Shown one piece after another: positions 27,778-36,763 of a DNA stretch of 64,000 nt. A program made the translations under genes and the position numbers. The DNA is taken from NCBI RefSeq assembly GCF_018129405.1, contig NZ_JAFCLP010000004.1, positions 62,001-126,000 of the forward strand, read 5' to 3'. The notes under the pieces were generated by a model. It did not search any database. It was not told the origin of the DNA and saw only the letters and a list, made by a program, of their open reading frames with translations. Every line of letters begins with the position of its first letter. Within the stretch, counting starts at the first letter, position 1. This DNA comes from Bradyrhizobium iriomotense (GTDB taxonomy: Bacteria; Pseudomonadota; Alphaproteobacteria; Rhizobiales; Xanthobacteraceae).

Positions 27778-28836
27778 ATGGCGTTGATGCGCAGGCAGTC
27801 CCTGGTGAAGTTCGACGCGCCGCTGTGCGAGACCATCGTCGACACACCGAAGCCGCAGGGCCGCGAAGTGCTGGTGCGCATCGAGCGCTGCGGTCTCTGC
27901 CATTCCGACCTGCACATCCAGGACGGCTATGCCGATCTCGGCGGCGGCAAGAAGCTCGACACCACACGCGGCATGACACTGCCCTTCACGCTCGGCCACG
28001 AGATCGCGGGCGTCGTCGACGAAGTCGGCCCTGACGTTCCGGCTGGGCTGGTCGGCGCGAAGAAAGCGGTGTTTCCCTGGATCGGCTGCGGCCAGTGCCG
28101 CGACTGCGCCAAAGGCGACGAGAACCTCTGCGCCAAGCAGCGCTTCCTCGGCGTCTCCATCGACGGCGGTTTCGCCACCCATGTGCTGGTGCCCGACGCA
28201 AAATACTTGCTCGACTACGATCCCCTCCCCGTCAACCAGGCCGCGACCCTGATGTGCTCGGGCGTCACCGCCTACGGCGCGCTCAAGCGCCTGGTCGATC
28301 GTCCGCGCCAGCGCAATTTGCTGCTGATCGGCCTCGGCGGCGTCGGCATGATGGGCCTATCGTTCGCGCAGGCCATGTTCAAGCAGCCGATCACGGTCGC
28401 CGACCTCTCGCCGGCCGCGCGCGAGACCGCGCTGAAGAACGGCGCGGCCGTCGCCTACGATCCGTCCGAGCCGGAAGTGATCAAGCGCATCCTGAAAGAA
28501 ACCGAGGGCGGCTTCGACGAGGTGGTCGATTTCGCCGGCAACGAGAAGTCGATGGCGTTCGCGGTCGCGGTCGCCGCGCGCGGCGGCAAGGTCGTGGTCT
28601 CCGGCCTGATGGGCGGCCAGTTCACGCTGCCGATGGTGCAATGGGTCTACAAGCGCCTGACCGTCGAAGGCTTCATGGTCGGCACGCTCGCGGAAGGCCA
28701 GGAGCTGATGGCGCTCGCCCGCGCCGGCAAGATCAAGCCGACGCCGATGCGCGAGGAGCCGATGGCCGACGTGCAGAAATGGATCGACGAACTGCGCGCC
28801 GGCAAGGTCGTCGGCCGCATCGTGCTGAAGAATTAG
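27778..28836 (+). CDS. Zinc-dependent alcohol dehydrogenase
   Basis: A 352-residue medium-chain dehydrogenase. The catalytic zinc ligand is in RCGLCHSDLHI, with GHEIAGVVDEVG following; the structural zinc lobe is CGQCRDCAKGDENLC; the nucleotide fold has LIGLGGVGMMGLSFAQ near residue 183. It oxidises a primary alcohol or reduces an aldehyde with NAD(P). The start ATG at 27778 has a near-perfect GGAGGAGAG site. Closest in look to propanol-preferring and hydroxyacyl alcohol dehydrogenases; the substrate is not decidable. A stem-loop lies after the gene at 28859-28887. Confidence 0.9.
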   Translation: MALMRRQSLVKFDAPLCETIVDTPKPQGREVLVRIERCGLCHSDLHIQDGYADLGGGKKLDTTRGMTLPFTLGHEIAGVVDEVGPDVPAGLVGAKKAVFPWIGCGQCRDCAKGDENLCAKQRFLGVSIDGGFATHVLVPDAKYLLDYDPLPVNQAATLMCSGVTAYGALKRLVDRPRQRNLLLIGLGGVGMMGLSFAQAMFKQPITVADLSPAARETALKNGAAVAYDPSEPEVIKRILKETEGGFDEVVDFAGNEKSMAFAVAVAARGGKVVVSGLMGGQFTLPMVQWVYKRLTVEGFMVGTLAEGQELMALARAGKIKPTPMREEPMADVQKWIDELRAGKVVGRIVLKN

Positions 28837-28858
28837 GATGCGAGGAACCTAAAGCTTC

Positions 28859-28887
28859 CCGCGGCGGGATCGAATGTCTCGCCGCGG
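28859..28887. terminator. Stem-loop after the alcohol dehydrogenase gene
   Basis: CCGCGGCG (28859-28866) pairs with CGCCGCGG (28880-28887) across a 13-base loop. No T-run follows, so termination is uncertain. It also spans the possible ATG at 28874 of the next small gene. Confidence 0.4.
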
Positions 28888-29146
28888 AACGCGGGCGCTC
28901 GCGCTGCGTTGGCAGGGCATGAGCATCCGCTGCACCGTCGAGAGCGCATTCTTCATTGCCTGGAGCTGCCTGGAGCAGAGCGGCGAGCTCGGCGCGCCGG
29001 ACGAGACTGCAAACTTTCTTCTCGACTTCATTGAAGCGCAGCTCAGGACCGGCGAACGCCGGCCGCTGATGCTCGCGAACCGGGCGATCGACGCCTGGCG
29101 CGCACACGCAGCCGGGAGCCGGCCGCAGCAAGCGCGCTTTGGGTGA
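28874..29146 (+). CDS. Small hypothetical protein
   Basis: A 90-residue soluble protein from ATG 28874, or 75 residues from the ATG at 28919 (MSIRCTVESAFF). Its body FIAWSCLEQSGELGAPDETANFLLDFIEAQLR reads like genuine helical protein, with acidic and hydrophobic residues in register, and lacks the Arg/Ala bias of frame shadows. No family or neighbours point to a role. The start is unsettled because the first ATG lies inside a stem-loop. Confidence 0.5.
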   Translation: MSRRGTRALALRWQGMSIRCTVESAFFIAWSCLEQSGELGAPDETANFLLDFIEAQLRTGERRPLMLANRAIDAWRAHAAGSRPQQARFG

Positions 29147-29338
29147 CCGGCGGCGTCGCCGACCGCTGCCATCGCTTTCCACCGGACGCATCAGGGTTTT
29201 GCCGGATTCCGATAGTGATTTCGTCGTGCCTCACTCGACCGGGACTTGCCGCCGGGCAAACCACAACTTGCATCGACTCATGAATGGCCGTTCAATGCCG
29301 GTTTGGACCGACGCCGCGTTATTTTGTGGTTTTCTGGA

Positions 29339-29755
29339 ATGCGAACTTTTCTAATTGTCCTTGGCATCTGGCTGCTGATCAACGTGCTCTTCGTCGTCAT
29401 CATGATGCCGCCGCGCAAGCCGCGGAAGCCGGATCATCCGCGTTCATCGGCCGGCCTCGCACCGGCAGCCATCGAGCGCAACGCCCACCCTTTCGATGAG
29501 GAAGAGAAGGTCTCGCTTCGTCACACCATCATTGCCATCGCCATGGGCGCGCTGTTCTCGCTGACGCCGCCGCTGCTCGAAGCGATCGACGACATCAAGC
29601 GGCTGGTCAGGAAGTCTCGCAAGTCGGGCCAGCCGTCCGAGGCCGAGGACGGCGAAGGATCGCTGGAGACGGTGTCAGAAGACCTCCGCACGCGCGAGGA
29701 GCCGAAGACGACCGGCGGATCGTCGTCCGATGACAGCAACGCACCGAAGCGCTAG
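29339..29755 (+). CDS. Hypothetical membrane-anchored protein
   Basis: A 138-residue protein with an N-terminal transmembrane helix (residues 4-23, FLIVLGIWLLINVLFVVIMM), a basic Pro-rich stretch and a second hydrophobic segment (HTIIAIAMGALFSLTPPLL, about 63-81). The tail of about 50 residues is acidic and Ser-rich (SEAEDGEGSLETVSED) and looks disordered. The ATG at 29339 is used since upstream codons add no hydrophobic or conserved-looking sequence. Function unknown. Confidence 0.65.
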   Translation: MRTFLIVLGIWLLINVLFVVIMMPPRKPRKPDHPRSSAGLAPAAIERNAHPFDEEEKVSLRHTIIAIAMGALFSLTPPLLEAIDDIKRLVRKSRKSGQPSEAEDGEGSLETVSEDLRTREEPKTTGGSSSDDSNAPKR

Positions 29756-29979
29756 CGCCTAGATTCTCTTCACAGATTCCACTTCGCTCGCGACATTGGA
29801 ACGTCGCGCGCCGTCAGCGCGTTGGCTCTCCATCAAGGCGACGACCGGGTCGGAGCCGATGACAAGAGCGGGCGCAGCCTGCTCCGCAGAACATCCAGAA
29901 CACCGGTAGCGGGCGCGTGGGGTGAGCGATCACGCATGGGGATCGGAAAGTTTGGGGGATCGAAAAGAGGAGAAGCGAG

Positions 29980-30156
29980 TTGACCAATCTGGGCAAGTGG
30001 TACGATCCCATCTCCGAGCGCTGGGTCGCGCCGCGCGAACCGCGCCACGGGACAATATCGTCCGAAGCGAGCGAGAACCACGTCCGTGAGCGTGAGAGGA
30101 CCGTCGAAGTCCAACGCATCTGGCGAGCGCTGGTCGATTGCTGCGCACGCGACTGA
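29980..30156 (+). CDS. Possible 58-residue protein with TTG start
   Basis: A short open frame starts at TTG (29980-29982) behind a good AGAGGAG site at 6-bp spacing. It reads (M)TNLGKWYDPISERWV then APREPRHGTISSEASE and ends RIWRALVDCCARD. Composition is balanced, with Trp, Tyr and Ile at sensible positions, whereas opposite-strand frames here are Arg/Ser-rich. It is below usual length cut-offs and would be missed by standard gene callers. No family recognised. Confidence 0.45.
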   Translation: MTNLGKWYDPISERWVAPREPRHGTISSEASENHVRERERTVEVQRIWRALVDCCARD

Positions 30157-30213
30157 CGTTCTCCGCGCGCGTCGAAACCGGAACCTCCAATCAGCAGAGC
30201 CGTTGTCATTTGC

Positions 30214-30435
30214 ATGAGCGATCCTGCACTCCCCGCAAGGCCGGTCGCAGTCGCGATACGCTATCTGTCGATCATCGTCGGATGCGCCTGCCTGCTTCTC
30301 GCCGCCATCTGCTTCGCCATCGCGGCACAGGTCTTTGTGCAGACCGGTGTGTTTGCGCAATCCTATGCGATGGTCGGTCTCGTTAGCGCCGTGCTGGGGC
30401 TTTTGGCGCTGACGCTGGCGCGGGTGTGGAAGTAG
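30214..30435 (+). CDS. Small two-helix membrane protein
   Basis: A 73-residue protein with two predicted membrane helices, AIRYLSIIVGCACLLLAAIC and a C-terminal YAMVGLVSAVLGLLALTLA, joined by a short loop with QVFVQTGVF. The start ATG at 30214 gives a short polar N-terminus (MSDPALPARP). No strong ribosome binding site is seen, which lowers confidence. No family recognised. Confidence 0.55.
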   Translation: MSDPALPARPVAVAIRYLSIIVGCACLLLAAICFAIAAQVFVQTGVFAQSYAMVGLVSAVLGLLALTLARVWK

Positions 30436-30545
30436 GTGGTTGCGATAGTCCGCCCCTCGTCACGAAATATTCATGGCCTATCGCGATAAGTCCAAGTCGG
30501 ATTTATCGACTAATCAAACAGACGCCGCGCCGCTAGTCCTGCGGC

Positions 30546-31763
30546 ATGACCATTCAATCTTCCTCCCCAGCCGCGCCCTGGAGCGCAGTTCTTGCACTGT
30601 CGCTGTGCGCCTCGACGCTGGTGGCCTCCGAATTCATGCCTGTGAGCCTGCTCACGCCGATCGCGACCGATCTGCACCTGAGTGAGGGCCAGGTTGGACA
30701 GGCGATCGGAGTGTCCGGCCTGTTCGCCGTGATCACCAGCCTGTTCATCGCAGCCGTGACCAGCGGCGTCGATCGCCGCTCCCTGCTGCTCTCGTTGACT
30801 GCACTGATGTTGCTGTCCGGCAGCGTCGTGTCCTCGGCTCCCGATTACATGACGCTCATGGGTGGCCGGGCGTTGATCGGAATCGTGGTCGGCGGCTTCT
30901 GGTCGATGTCGGCCGCCACGATGATGCGCCTTGTCCCCGCCGGCGCTGTGGCGCGGGCGCTTGCCATCCTCAACGGCGGCAATGCGCTGGCCACCACCGT
31001 CGCAACGCCCCTGGCCAGCTTCCTCGGCCAACATATCGGCTGGCGTGGTGCATTCTTCTGCGTCGTGCCGATCGCGGCGGCGACGTTCGTCTGGCAATTC
31101 CTGACCCTTCCCGCAATGCCCGATCGGAACCGGTCCGGCGCTGCGGTCACCTTCCGTGTCTTGCGCCGGCCGCAGGTGGCCTATGGCATGCTCGCCGCCG
31201 CGCTGTTCTTCCTCGGGCAGTTCTCGCTCTTCACCTATCTGCGCCCGTTTCTCGAGACCGTCACCCACACGAGCGTCTCCACCCTCTCTGCACTCCTTCT
31301 GATCCTGGGCGTCGCGGGACTCGTCGGCACATCGTTCATCGGCTTCATCCTCAGGCCGCACCTCCATGCTGCGCTGGTCGCCATGCCTCTCGCCATGGCT
31401 GCCGTCGCCATCGGCCTTGTGACCCTCGGATCCTCGCTCATCGCGACGACCATTCTGCTGGGGTTGTGGGGCCTGATCGGCACGGCCGCGCCCGTGGGCT
31501 GGTGGAGCTGGCTGGCCCAGACCCTGCCCGACGATGCGGAGGCCGGCGGCGGCCTCATGGTTGCGGTCGTCCAGCTGGCGATCGCGACAGGCGCTGCCTT
31601 CGGCGGCCTTCTCTTCGACAGCATCGGCTATCGCGCCACCTTCCTGTTCAGCGCCCTCACCCTGTGCCTGTCGGCCGGCGCCATCTTTCTCGGCACCCGT
31701 CGCCAAGCTCCGAAACCCGCCCATGCGGCTCACGACGGGTGCACCAGCGCTGCGCGCTCGTGA
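30546..31763 (+). CDS. MFS transporter (DHA1-type drug/sugar exporter)
   Basis: A 405-residue major facilitator with 12 predicted helices. The N-terminus AVLALSLCASTLVASEFMPVSLLTPIA and the loop 2-3 region SGVDRRSLLLSL followed by GRALIGIVVGGFWSM match the AraJ/NepI-like DHA1 exporters. It should export a small solute, such as a sugar, nucleoside or drug, by proton antiport. The following hydrolase gene starts 35 bases downstream with its own ribosome binding site, so the two may be co-transcribed. Substrate unknown. Confidence 0.85.
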   Translation: MTIQSSSPAAPWSAVLALSLCASTLVASEFMPVSLLTPIATDLHLSEGQVGQAIGVSGLFAVITSLFIAAVTSGVDRRSLLLSLTALMLLSGSVVSSAPDYMTLMGGRALIGIVVGGFWSMSAATMMRLVPAGAVARALAILNGGNALATTVATPLASFLGQHIGWRGAFFCVVPIAAATFVWQFLTLPAMPDRNRSGAAVTFRVLRRPQVAYGMLAAALFFLGQFSLFTYLRPFLETVTHTSVSTLSALLLILGVAGLVGTSFIGFILRPHLHAALVAMPLAMAAVAIGLVTLGSSLIATTILLGLWGLIGTAAPVGWWSWLAQTLPDDAEAGGGLMVAVVQLAIATGAAFGGLLFDSIGYRATFLFSALTLCLSAGAIFLGTRRQAPKPAHAAHDGCTSAARS

Positions 31764-31798
31764 TGCATGCGCATCCCAAACGAAGATGGAGGTCGACG

Positions 31799-32908
31799 AT
31801 GAAGGACAGGATTGAAAATCAGGACGAGCAGACCGGCGCGAACATCGATCGCCGCGATCTTCTGAAGCTTCCGGCCCTGGGCGCCGCCGCGTTCGCACTC
31901 ACATCGATCACGGAGACGCTTCCCGCCATGGCCCAGGACATGTCGAACGGTGCCGACAATTTCTACCGGAGCGACAAGGTCGCCGTGCGAAAGGTGACCT
32001 TCAAGAACCAGTATGAAATGGCTGTTGCCGGCAACCTGTTTCTCCCGAAGGACCTCGACCGCAACAAGCGGAGTCCGGCCATCGTCGTCGGTCATCCCAT
32101 GGGCGCGGTGAAGGAGCAAAGCGCCAACCTCTATGCCACCAAAATGGCCGAGCAAGGCTTTGTTGCCGTCTCCCTCGATCTGTCGTTCTGGGGCGAGAGC
32201 GAAGGCCGGCCGCGCAACGCGGTTGCCCCGGACATCTATGCCGAGGATTTCAGTGCTGCAGTAGACTTCCTCGGTCTTCAGTCGTTCGTCGACCGAAACC
32301 GGATCGGCGCAATCGGCATCTGCGGCAGCGGCAGCTTCGTCATCAGCGCGGCCAAGATCGATCCGCGGATGCGGGCCATCGCCACGGTCAGCATGTACGA
32401 TATGGGCTCCGTCAACCGTAACGGCCTGCGCCACTCCCTCTCGCTCGCCGAGCGCAAGCGGATCATCGCAGCCGTGGCCGAGCAGCGTTACGTCGAGCGG
32501 GCCGGCGGCAAGACCGAGTACACCAGCGGCACCGTGCATCGGCTCACGCCGGACACCGATCCGGTCCAGCGCGAATTCTACGATTTCTATCGCACCCCGC
32601 GCGGTCAATACACGCCGAAGGGCAGCTCGGACCTTTTGACCACGCACCCGACGCTGACCAGCAACGTCAAGTTCATGAACTTCTATCCGTTCGACGACAT
32701 CGAGACGATCTCGCCGCGCCCGCTGCTGTTCATCACCGGCGACCAGGCGCATTCAAGGGAGTTCAGCGAGGACGCCTACAAGCGCGCAGCCGAACCGAAG
32801 GAACTGCTCTACATTGCCGGCGCCGGCCATGTCGATCTCTATGACCGCGTCAAGCTGATTCCGTTCGACAAGCTGAAGTCGTTCTTCGATCAGCACCTGA
32901 CGGCGTAA
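31799..32908 (+). CDS. Exported alpha/beta hydrolase (dienelactone-hydrolase-like)
   Basis: A 369-residue protein with a Tat-like signal: DRRDLLKL, a hydrophobic stretch and cleavage near PAMAQ. The hydrolase fold follows, with an oxyanion-region VVGHPMGAVKEQ near 98, a nucleophile elbow GICGSGSF near 179 in which Cys takes the position usually held by Ser, an acid in TGDQAHS and the catalytic His in GAGHVDLYD. This pattern resembles dienelactone hydrolases and YcjY-like hydrolases. The ATG at 31799 has GGAGG 8 bases upstream and keeps the twin-arginine signal intact. The substrate is unknown. Confidence 0.85.
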   Translation: MKDRIENQDEQTGANIDRRDLLKLPALGAAAFALTSITETLPAMAQDMSNGADNFYRSDKVAVRKVTFKNQYEMAVAGNLFLPKDLDRNKRSPAIVVGHPMGAVKEQSANLYATKMAEQGFVAVSLDLSFWGESEGRPRNAVAPDIYAEDFSAAVDFLGLQSFVDRNRIGAIGICGSGSFVISAAKIDPRMRAIATVSMYDMGSVNRNGLRHSLSLAERKRIIAAVAEQRYVERAGGKTEYTSGTVHRLTPDTDPVQREFYDFYRTPRGQYTPKGSSDLLTTHPTLTSNVKFMNFYPFDDIETISPRPLLFITGDQAHSREFSEDAYKRAAEPKELLYIAGAGHVDLYDRVKLIPFDKLKSFFDQHLTA

Positions 32909-33078
32909 TCGCGACGGCCGTCATCGCGAGATGCGTGCGCCAAAATTTCCGGGCGACTCCTTACGAGAAGCATTGACAAGTTCCAGCCCACAGTGATGGT
33001 GGAACTCATTGCTGATGAGGACGCAACCGGGCTTACGCTAGTCGCCCGCATTGCGCGCGTCCATGGAAGGCTGGTGAG

Positions 33079-36000
33079 ATGTCGTTTGCGACGCTCGGTG
33101 CCCGGCCAAGAGGGGCACTGGGAATGTCGCAAGGAGCGAGGGCTCTGAGCCGGAGCGCGAAACGCGGTCGAATCAGCATCACATCATTGGCTGCACTGGC
33201 GCTGTCTCTGGCGACATTGACATGGGCGACAACGACACCGGCGCAGGCGCAGAGCTGGAATGGCGCGACACCGGACTGGTTCACGGCCGGCAACTGGACC
33301 CCCAGCGGCGTCCCGACCAACGCCACCAATGCGTTCATCGACACCACCTCGCCCAATGCCGCCATCATCTCGTCCGGCAACGCGCACGCGCAGAGCGCAA
33401 TCATCGGCTTGTCCGCGACCGGAGCCCTTACCATCCGGAACGGGGGAACGCTGTCCAATACGGGCGGTGCTCTCGGCCTCAATCTCGGCTCGACCGGCAC
33501 GGCAACGGTTGAAGGCGCGGGCTCGTCCTGGAGCAACTCCGCCGACCTCTCCGTCGGCTATTCCGGCGCCGGCACGCTGACGATCCAGAGCGGCGGTGCG
33601 GTGAGTGACCAGTCCGGCTATGTCGGCCGCGGTGCCAGCGCGAGCGGCACCGTGACGGTCGATGGCGCGGGCTCGTCCTGGACCAATCACATCGCGCTCT
33701 GGGTCGGCTACTCCGGCACGGGGACGCTGACCGTCAAGAACGGCGCCACCGTGAGCAACGGCGCCGACGGATCCATCGGCGTCAATTCCGGTGCGACCGG
33801 CATGGTGACGATCGACGGCGCCGGCTCGTCCTGGACCGATGGCGGCAATCTCTATGTTGGCCAGGCCGGTACCGGCACGCTGGTGGTCAGCAACGGGGGC
33901 ACCGTGAGCAACGGTGTCGACGGGTATATCGGCGTCAATTCCGGCGCGACCGGCACGGTGACCGTCGCCGGCACAGGCTCGTCCTGGAGCCATGCCGGCA
34001 TCGTCTCGATCGGCGAATCCGGCACCGGCACGCTGACGGTCGCCAATGGCGGTGCGGTCAACAACACGGGCGCGGTGATCGGCACCAATGCCGGCGCGAC
34101 CGGCACCGTGACCATCACCGGCGCCGGCTCGTCCTGGAGCAATGCCGGCAACCTGACCGTCGGCCAGGACGGCACCGGCACACTGACGATCGCGGGCGGC
34201 GGCGTGGTGAGCAACACGACCGCAATGATCGGCCTCAATTCCGGCGCGACAGGCACCGTGACGGTGACCGGTGCCGGTTCGTCCTGGGCGAATTCCAGCT
34301 TCCTCTATGTCGGCCAGACCGGCACCGGCACGCTGACGATCGCGGACGGCGCCGCGGTGAGCAGCCTGATCGGGGTGATCGGCGGCGATTTCTTCTCGAC
34401 GGGCTCCGTGACGGTCACCGGCGCTGGATCGTCCTGGGCCATCTCCGGCAATCTCGACGTCGGCCTGGACGGCGCCGGCACCCTGACAATCGCCAATGGC
34501 GCCGTCGTCTCGGCTTCCAACGTGACGGTTGGCTTTTGGCCCCTGTCCACGGGAACGCTGAATATCGGTGCCGCGTCCGGCCAGACCGCTGTTGCGCCCG
34601 GCACGCTGAACACAGCGGTCGTCAGGTTCAGGAGCAGCGCCGGCAGCAGCATCGTCTTCAACCACACCTCCTCGAACTACGTCTTTGCGCCGGTCATTAT
34701 GAGCAGCGTCGCCAACATTGGCTCGGTCATTGTCGAGGCGGGCACCACCATTTTCACCGCCGCCAGCACCTACACCGGCGCGACCACGATCAACGGCGGC
34801 ACGCTTGCGGTCAACGGCTCGATCGTGTCGAGCACGACCGTGAACAGCGGCGGCACGCTGGCCGGCACCGGCACGGTCGGATCGGTGACCATCAACAGCG
34901 GCGGCAGGCTGGCGCCCGCCTCCGGTGCGCCCGGCTCTGTGCTGACCATCGCCGGCAGCCTCGCCATGCAGTCGGGCGCGCTCTATCTCGTGCAGGTCGG
35001 GGCGTCGACGGCGTCACGCGCCAATGTCTCGGGCACGGCGACGCTCACCGGCGCCAGCGTGCAGGTGGCGATCGCCCCGGGCAGTTCGGTCGCCAAGCAA
35101 ACCACCATCCTGCACGCGACTGGTGGTCGCGGCGGCACGGTTTTTAGCGGTGTCAGCGCGACGAACTTCGTCGCCAGCCTGAGTTACACGCCGACGGACG
35201 TGCTGCTCGATCTCTCGGCTGCGCTCGGCACCGGCACCGGGCTGAACGTGAACCAGCAGAACGTCGCCGATGCGCTCAACAACGCCTTCAACAGCGGCGG
35301 CGCGCTGCCGGCGAACTTCGCAGGTGTGTTCGGCCTCACCGGCGGCAATCTTCGCACCGCGCTGTCGCAGCTCTCCGGCGAACCCGCGACCGGCGCGCAG
35401 CAGGGCGCATTCCAGTTCATGGGTCAGTTCCTCGGCCTGATGCTCGACCCATCCGCCGGTGGCCGCGACGGCGCCGGCGGTACCGGAGGTCAGGCGGTCG
35501 GCTTCGCACCGGAGCGCGCGGCCTTGCCGGACGACATCGCCCTCGCCTATGCCAGGGCGACGAAGACGCCGCTCGACAAAGCTCAGCCGGCATTCGAGCA
35601 GCGCTGGAGCGTGTGGGCCAGCGGCTTCGGCGGCACCAGCAAAACCAGTGGCGATGCGGTTATCGGCAGCCACGATCTCACCGCGCAAGTCGCGGGCGGT
35701 GCTGCGGGGCTCGACTATCACCTGACCCGCAACGCGATGGTCGGCTTTGCGCTGGCCGGCGGCGGCACCCGATGGGACCTCGCGCAAGGGCTCGGCGGCG
35801 GCAGGAGCGACGCATTCCAGGGCGGCATCTATGCGGCCGTGCGCTCCGGGCCGGCCTATGTCGCCGCCTCGCTGGCGGCGGCCAACCACTGGGTGTCGAG
35901 CGACCGCCTCGCCGCCTTCGGCGATCATCTCACCGCGCGCTTCAACGCGCAGAGCTATGGCGGGCGGATCGAAGGCGGCTATCGAATAGCGGCGCCGTTG

Positions 36001-36435
36001 ATCGGGATCACACCCTACGCGGCGCTGCAGGCGCAAAGCTTCCGCACGCCGGCCTACAGCGAGACCGATCTCACCGGCGGCGGCTTTGGTCTTGCCTACA
36101 GCGCCCGCAGCGCGACCGACACGCGCGGCGAGCTTGGCGCCCGCTTCGACCGCGCCATGCTGGTTGCGCCCGGCGCCGCGTTGATGCTGCGCGGCCGCCT
36201 CGCCTTCGCGCATGACTGGGTCAGCGATCCCGCGCTGTCGGCGGTGTTCCAGACGCTGCCGGTGGCAAGCTTCGTCGTCAACGGCGCGACGCCCGCGAAG
36301 GACACCGCGCTTCTCTCCACTGGGGCCGATCTGCACCTCGCCCGCGGCATCACGCTGTCGGCAAAATTCGACGGCGCCTTCGCCGACCGCGCGCAGACCT
36401 ATGCGGGCACGGGCACGCTGCGTTACCGCTGGTGA
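33079..36435 (+). CDS. Type V autotransporter with T5SS/PEP-CTERM-type passenger repeats
   Basis: An 1118-residue protein in three parts. An extended signal region (1-58, basic N-terminus, hydrophobic core, cleavage near AQAQ) leads to a passenger of Gly/Thr/Ser-rich beta-helix. This carries seven repeats with GAGSSW and GTGTLT motifs at 50-51-residue spacing (about 130-485), then a TYTGATTINGGTLAVNGS autotransporter-strand repeat near 560. The C-terminal beta-barrel translocator (about 840-1118) ends in TLRYRW with the expected terminal aromatic residue. It exports its own passenger to the cell surface. A role in adhesion or biofilm is typical for the class but not shown. It may also start at an internal Met (residue 16). 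Confidence 0.88.
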   Translation: MSFATLGARPRGALGMSQGARALSRSAKRGRISITSLAALALSLATLTWATTTPAQAQSWNGATPDWFTAGNWTPSGVPTNATNAFIDTTSPNAAIISSGNAHAQSAIIGLSATGALTIRNGGTLSNTGGALGLNLGSTGTATVEGAGSSWSNSADLSVGYSGAGTLTIQSGGAVSDQSGYVGRGASASGTVTVDGAGSSWTNHIALWVGYSGTGTLTVKNGATVSNGADGSIGVNSGATGMVTIDGAGSSWTDGGNLYVGQAGTGTLVVSNGGTVSNGVDGYIGVNSGATGTVTVAGTGSSWSHAGIVSIGESGTGTLTVANGGAVNNTGAVIGTNAGATGTVTITGAGSSWSNAGNLTVGQDGTGTLTIAGGGVVSNTTAMIGLNSGATGTVTVTGAGSSWANSSFLYVGQTGTGTLTIADGAAVSSLIGVIGGDFFSTGSVTVTGAGSSWAISGNLDVGLDGAGTLTIANGAVVSASNVTVGFWPLSTGTLNIGAASGQTAVAPGTLNTAVVRFRSSAGSSIVFNHTSSNYVFAPVIMSSVANIGSVIVEAGTTIFTAASTYTGATTINGGTLAVNGSIVSSTTVNSGGTLAGTGTVGSVTINSGGRLAPASGAPGSVLTIAGSLAMQSGALYLVQVGASTASRANVSGTATLTGASVQVAIAPGSSVAKQTTILHATGGRGGTVFSGVSATNFVASLSYTPTDVLLDLSAALGTGTGLNVNQQNVADALNNAFNSGGALPANFAGVFGLTGGNLRTALSQLSGEPATGAQQGAFQFMGQFLGLMLDPSAGGRDGAGGTGGQAVGFAPERAALPDDIALAYARATKTPLDKAQPAFEQRWSVWASGFGGTSKTSGDAVIGSHDLTAQVAGGAAGLDYHLTRNAMVGFALAGGGTRWDLAQGLGGGRSDAFQGGIYAAVRSGPAYVAASLAAANHWVSSDRLAAFGDHLTARFNAQSYGGRIEGGYRIAAPLIGITPYAALQAQSFRTPAYSETDLTGGGFGLAYSARSATDTRGELGARFDRAMLVAPGAALMLRGRLAFAHDWVSDPALSAVFQTLPVASFVVNGATPAKDTALLSTGADLHLARGITLSAKFDGAFADRAQTYAGTGTLRYRW
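33475..34520 (+). repeat. Seven tandem 150-153 bp repeats in the autotransporter
   Basis: The sequence around GCTCGTCCTGG recurs at 33521, 33671, 33824, 33977, 34127, 34277 and 34427, giving spacings of 150, 153, 153, 150, 150 and 150 bases, always in frame. Each unit encodes a GATGTVTV strand, GAGSSW and a YVG-x-GTGTLT strand, matching the T5SS/PEP-CTERM-associated repeat type. Confidence 0.9.
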
Positions 36436-36439
36436 TCCG

Positions 36440-36610
36440 GATAGCTCGCCCCTGCGCGGCACCGTAAGCGCGAGCGGCGCGGTGCGCACATCCGGCGCGG
36501 GCAATGGCGTGACCTTCACGCGCGCCGGCCGTCTGTCGGGCCGTAGCGGCTCCGGAACCTTCCGCCACTCCGACGGCTGCTCGGGAACCTGTATCTCGGC
36601 TAAGCAATAA
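36440..36610 (+). pseudogene. C-terminal remnant of a secreted Gly/Ser-rich protein
   Basis: Directly after the autotransporter stop, an open frame without its own start reads SSPLRGTVSASGAVRTS, then FTRAGRLSGRSGSGTFR and CSGTCISAKQ before a TAA at 36608-36610. The G-x-LSG-x-SGSGTF/W...CSG pattern resembles the C-terminal repeat-like end of small secreted alphaproteobacterial proteins. The 5' part is absent, so this looks like a decayed or recombined fragment. The remaining bases to 36763 hold no gene. Confidence 0.45.
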
Positions 36611-36763
36611 CGCGGTCGAAAAAGGCCGGCAGCACGGCGGAACGAACGCCCGCCAAGCCCAATTCAAGCCACATCCTCTCCGGATTTGCGGCTCATTGCC
36701 ACCCAAGTCTTTGACGAGAAAGGGCTGGTTAAGAGTTGCGTCATGCGTAACCGGGAGACCAGG

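Noticed and set aside
29814-30360. Minus-strand frames across the gap before the small membrane gene
   Set aside because: Ser/Arg-rich, no ribosome binding site and no coherent hydrophobic pattern; the plus-strand TTG frame has better support.
33475-34520. Regularly spaced repeats as a CRISPR array
   Set aside because: Repeats are 150 bp, in frame, coding and not separated by unique spacers of CRISPR length.
33184-34665. Long antisense frame over the autotransporter repeats
   Set aside because: It only mirrors the 150-bp repeats and has low-complexity Asp/Arg/Ala content; the plus strand has a signal peptide, passenger and barrel.
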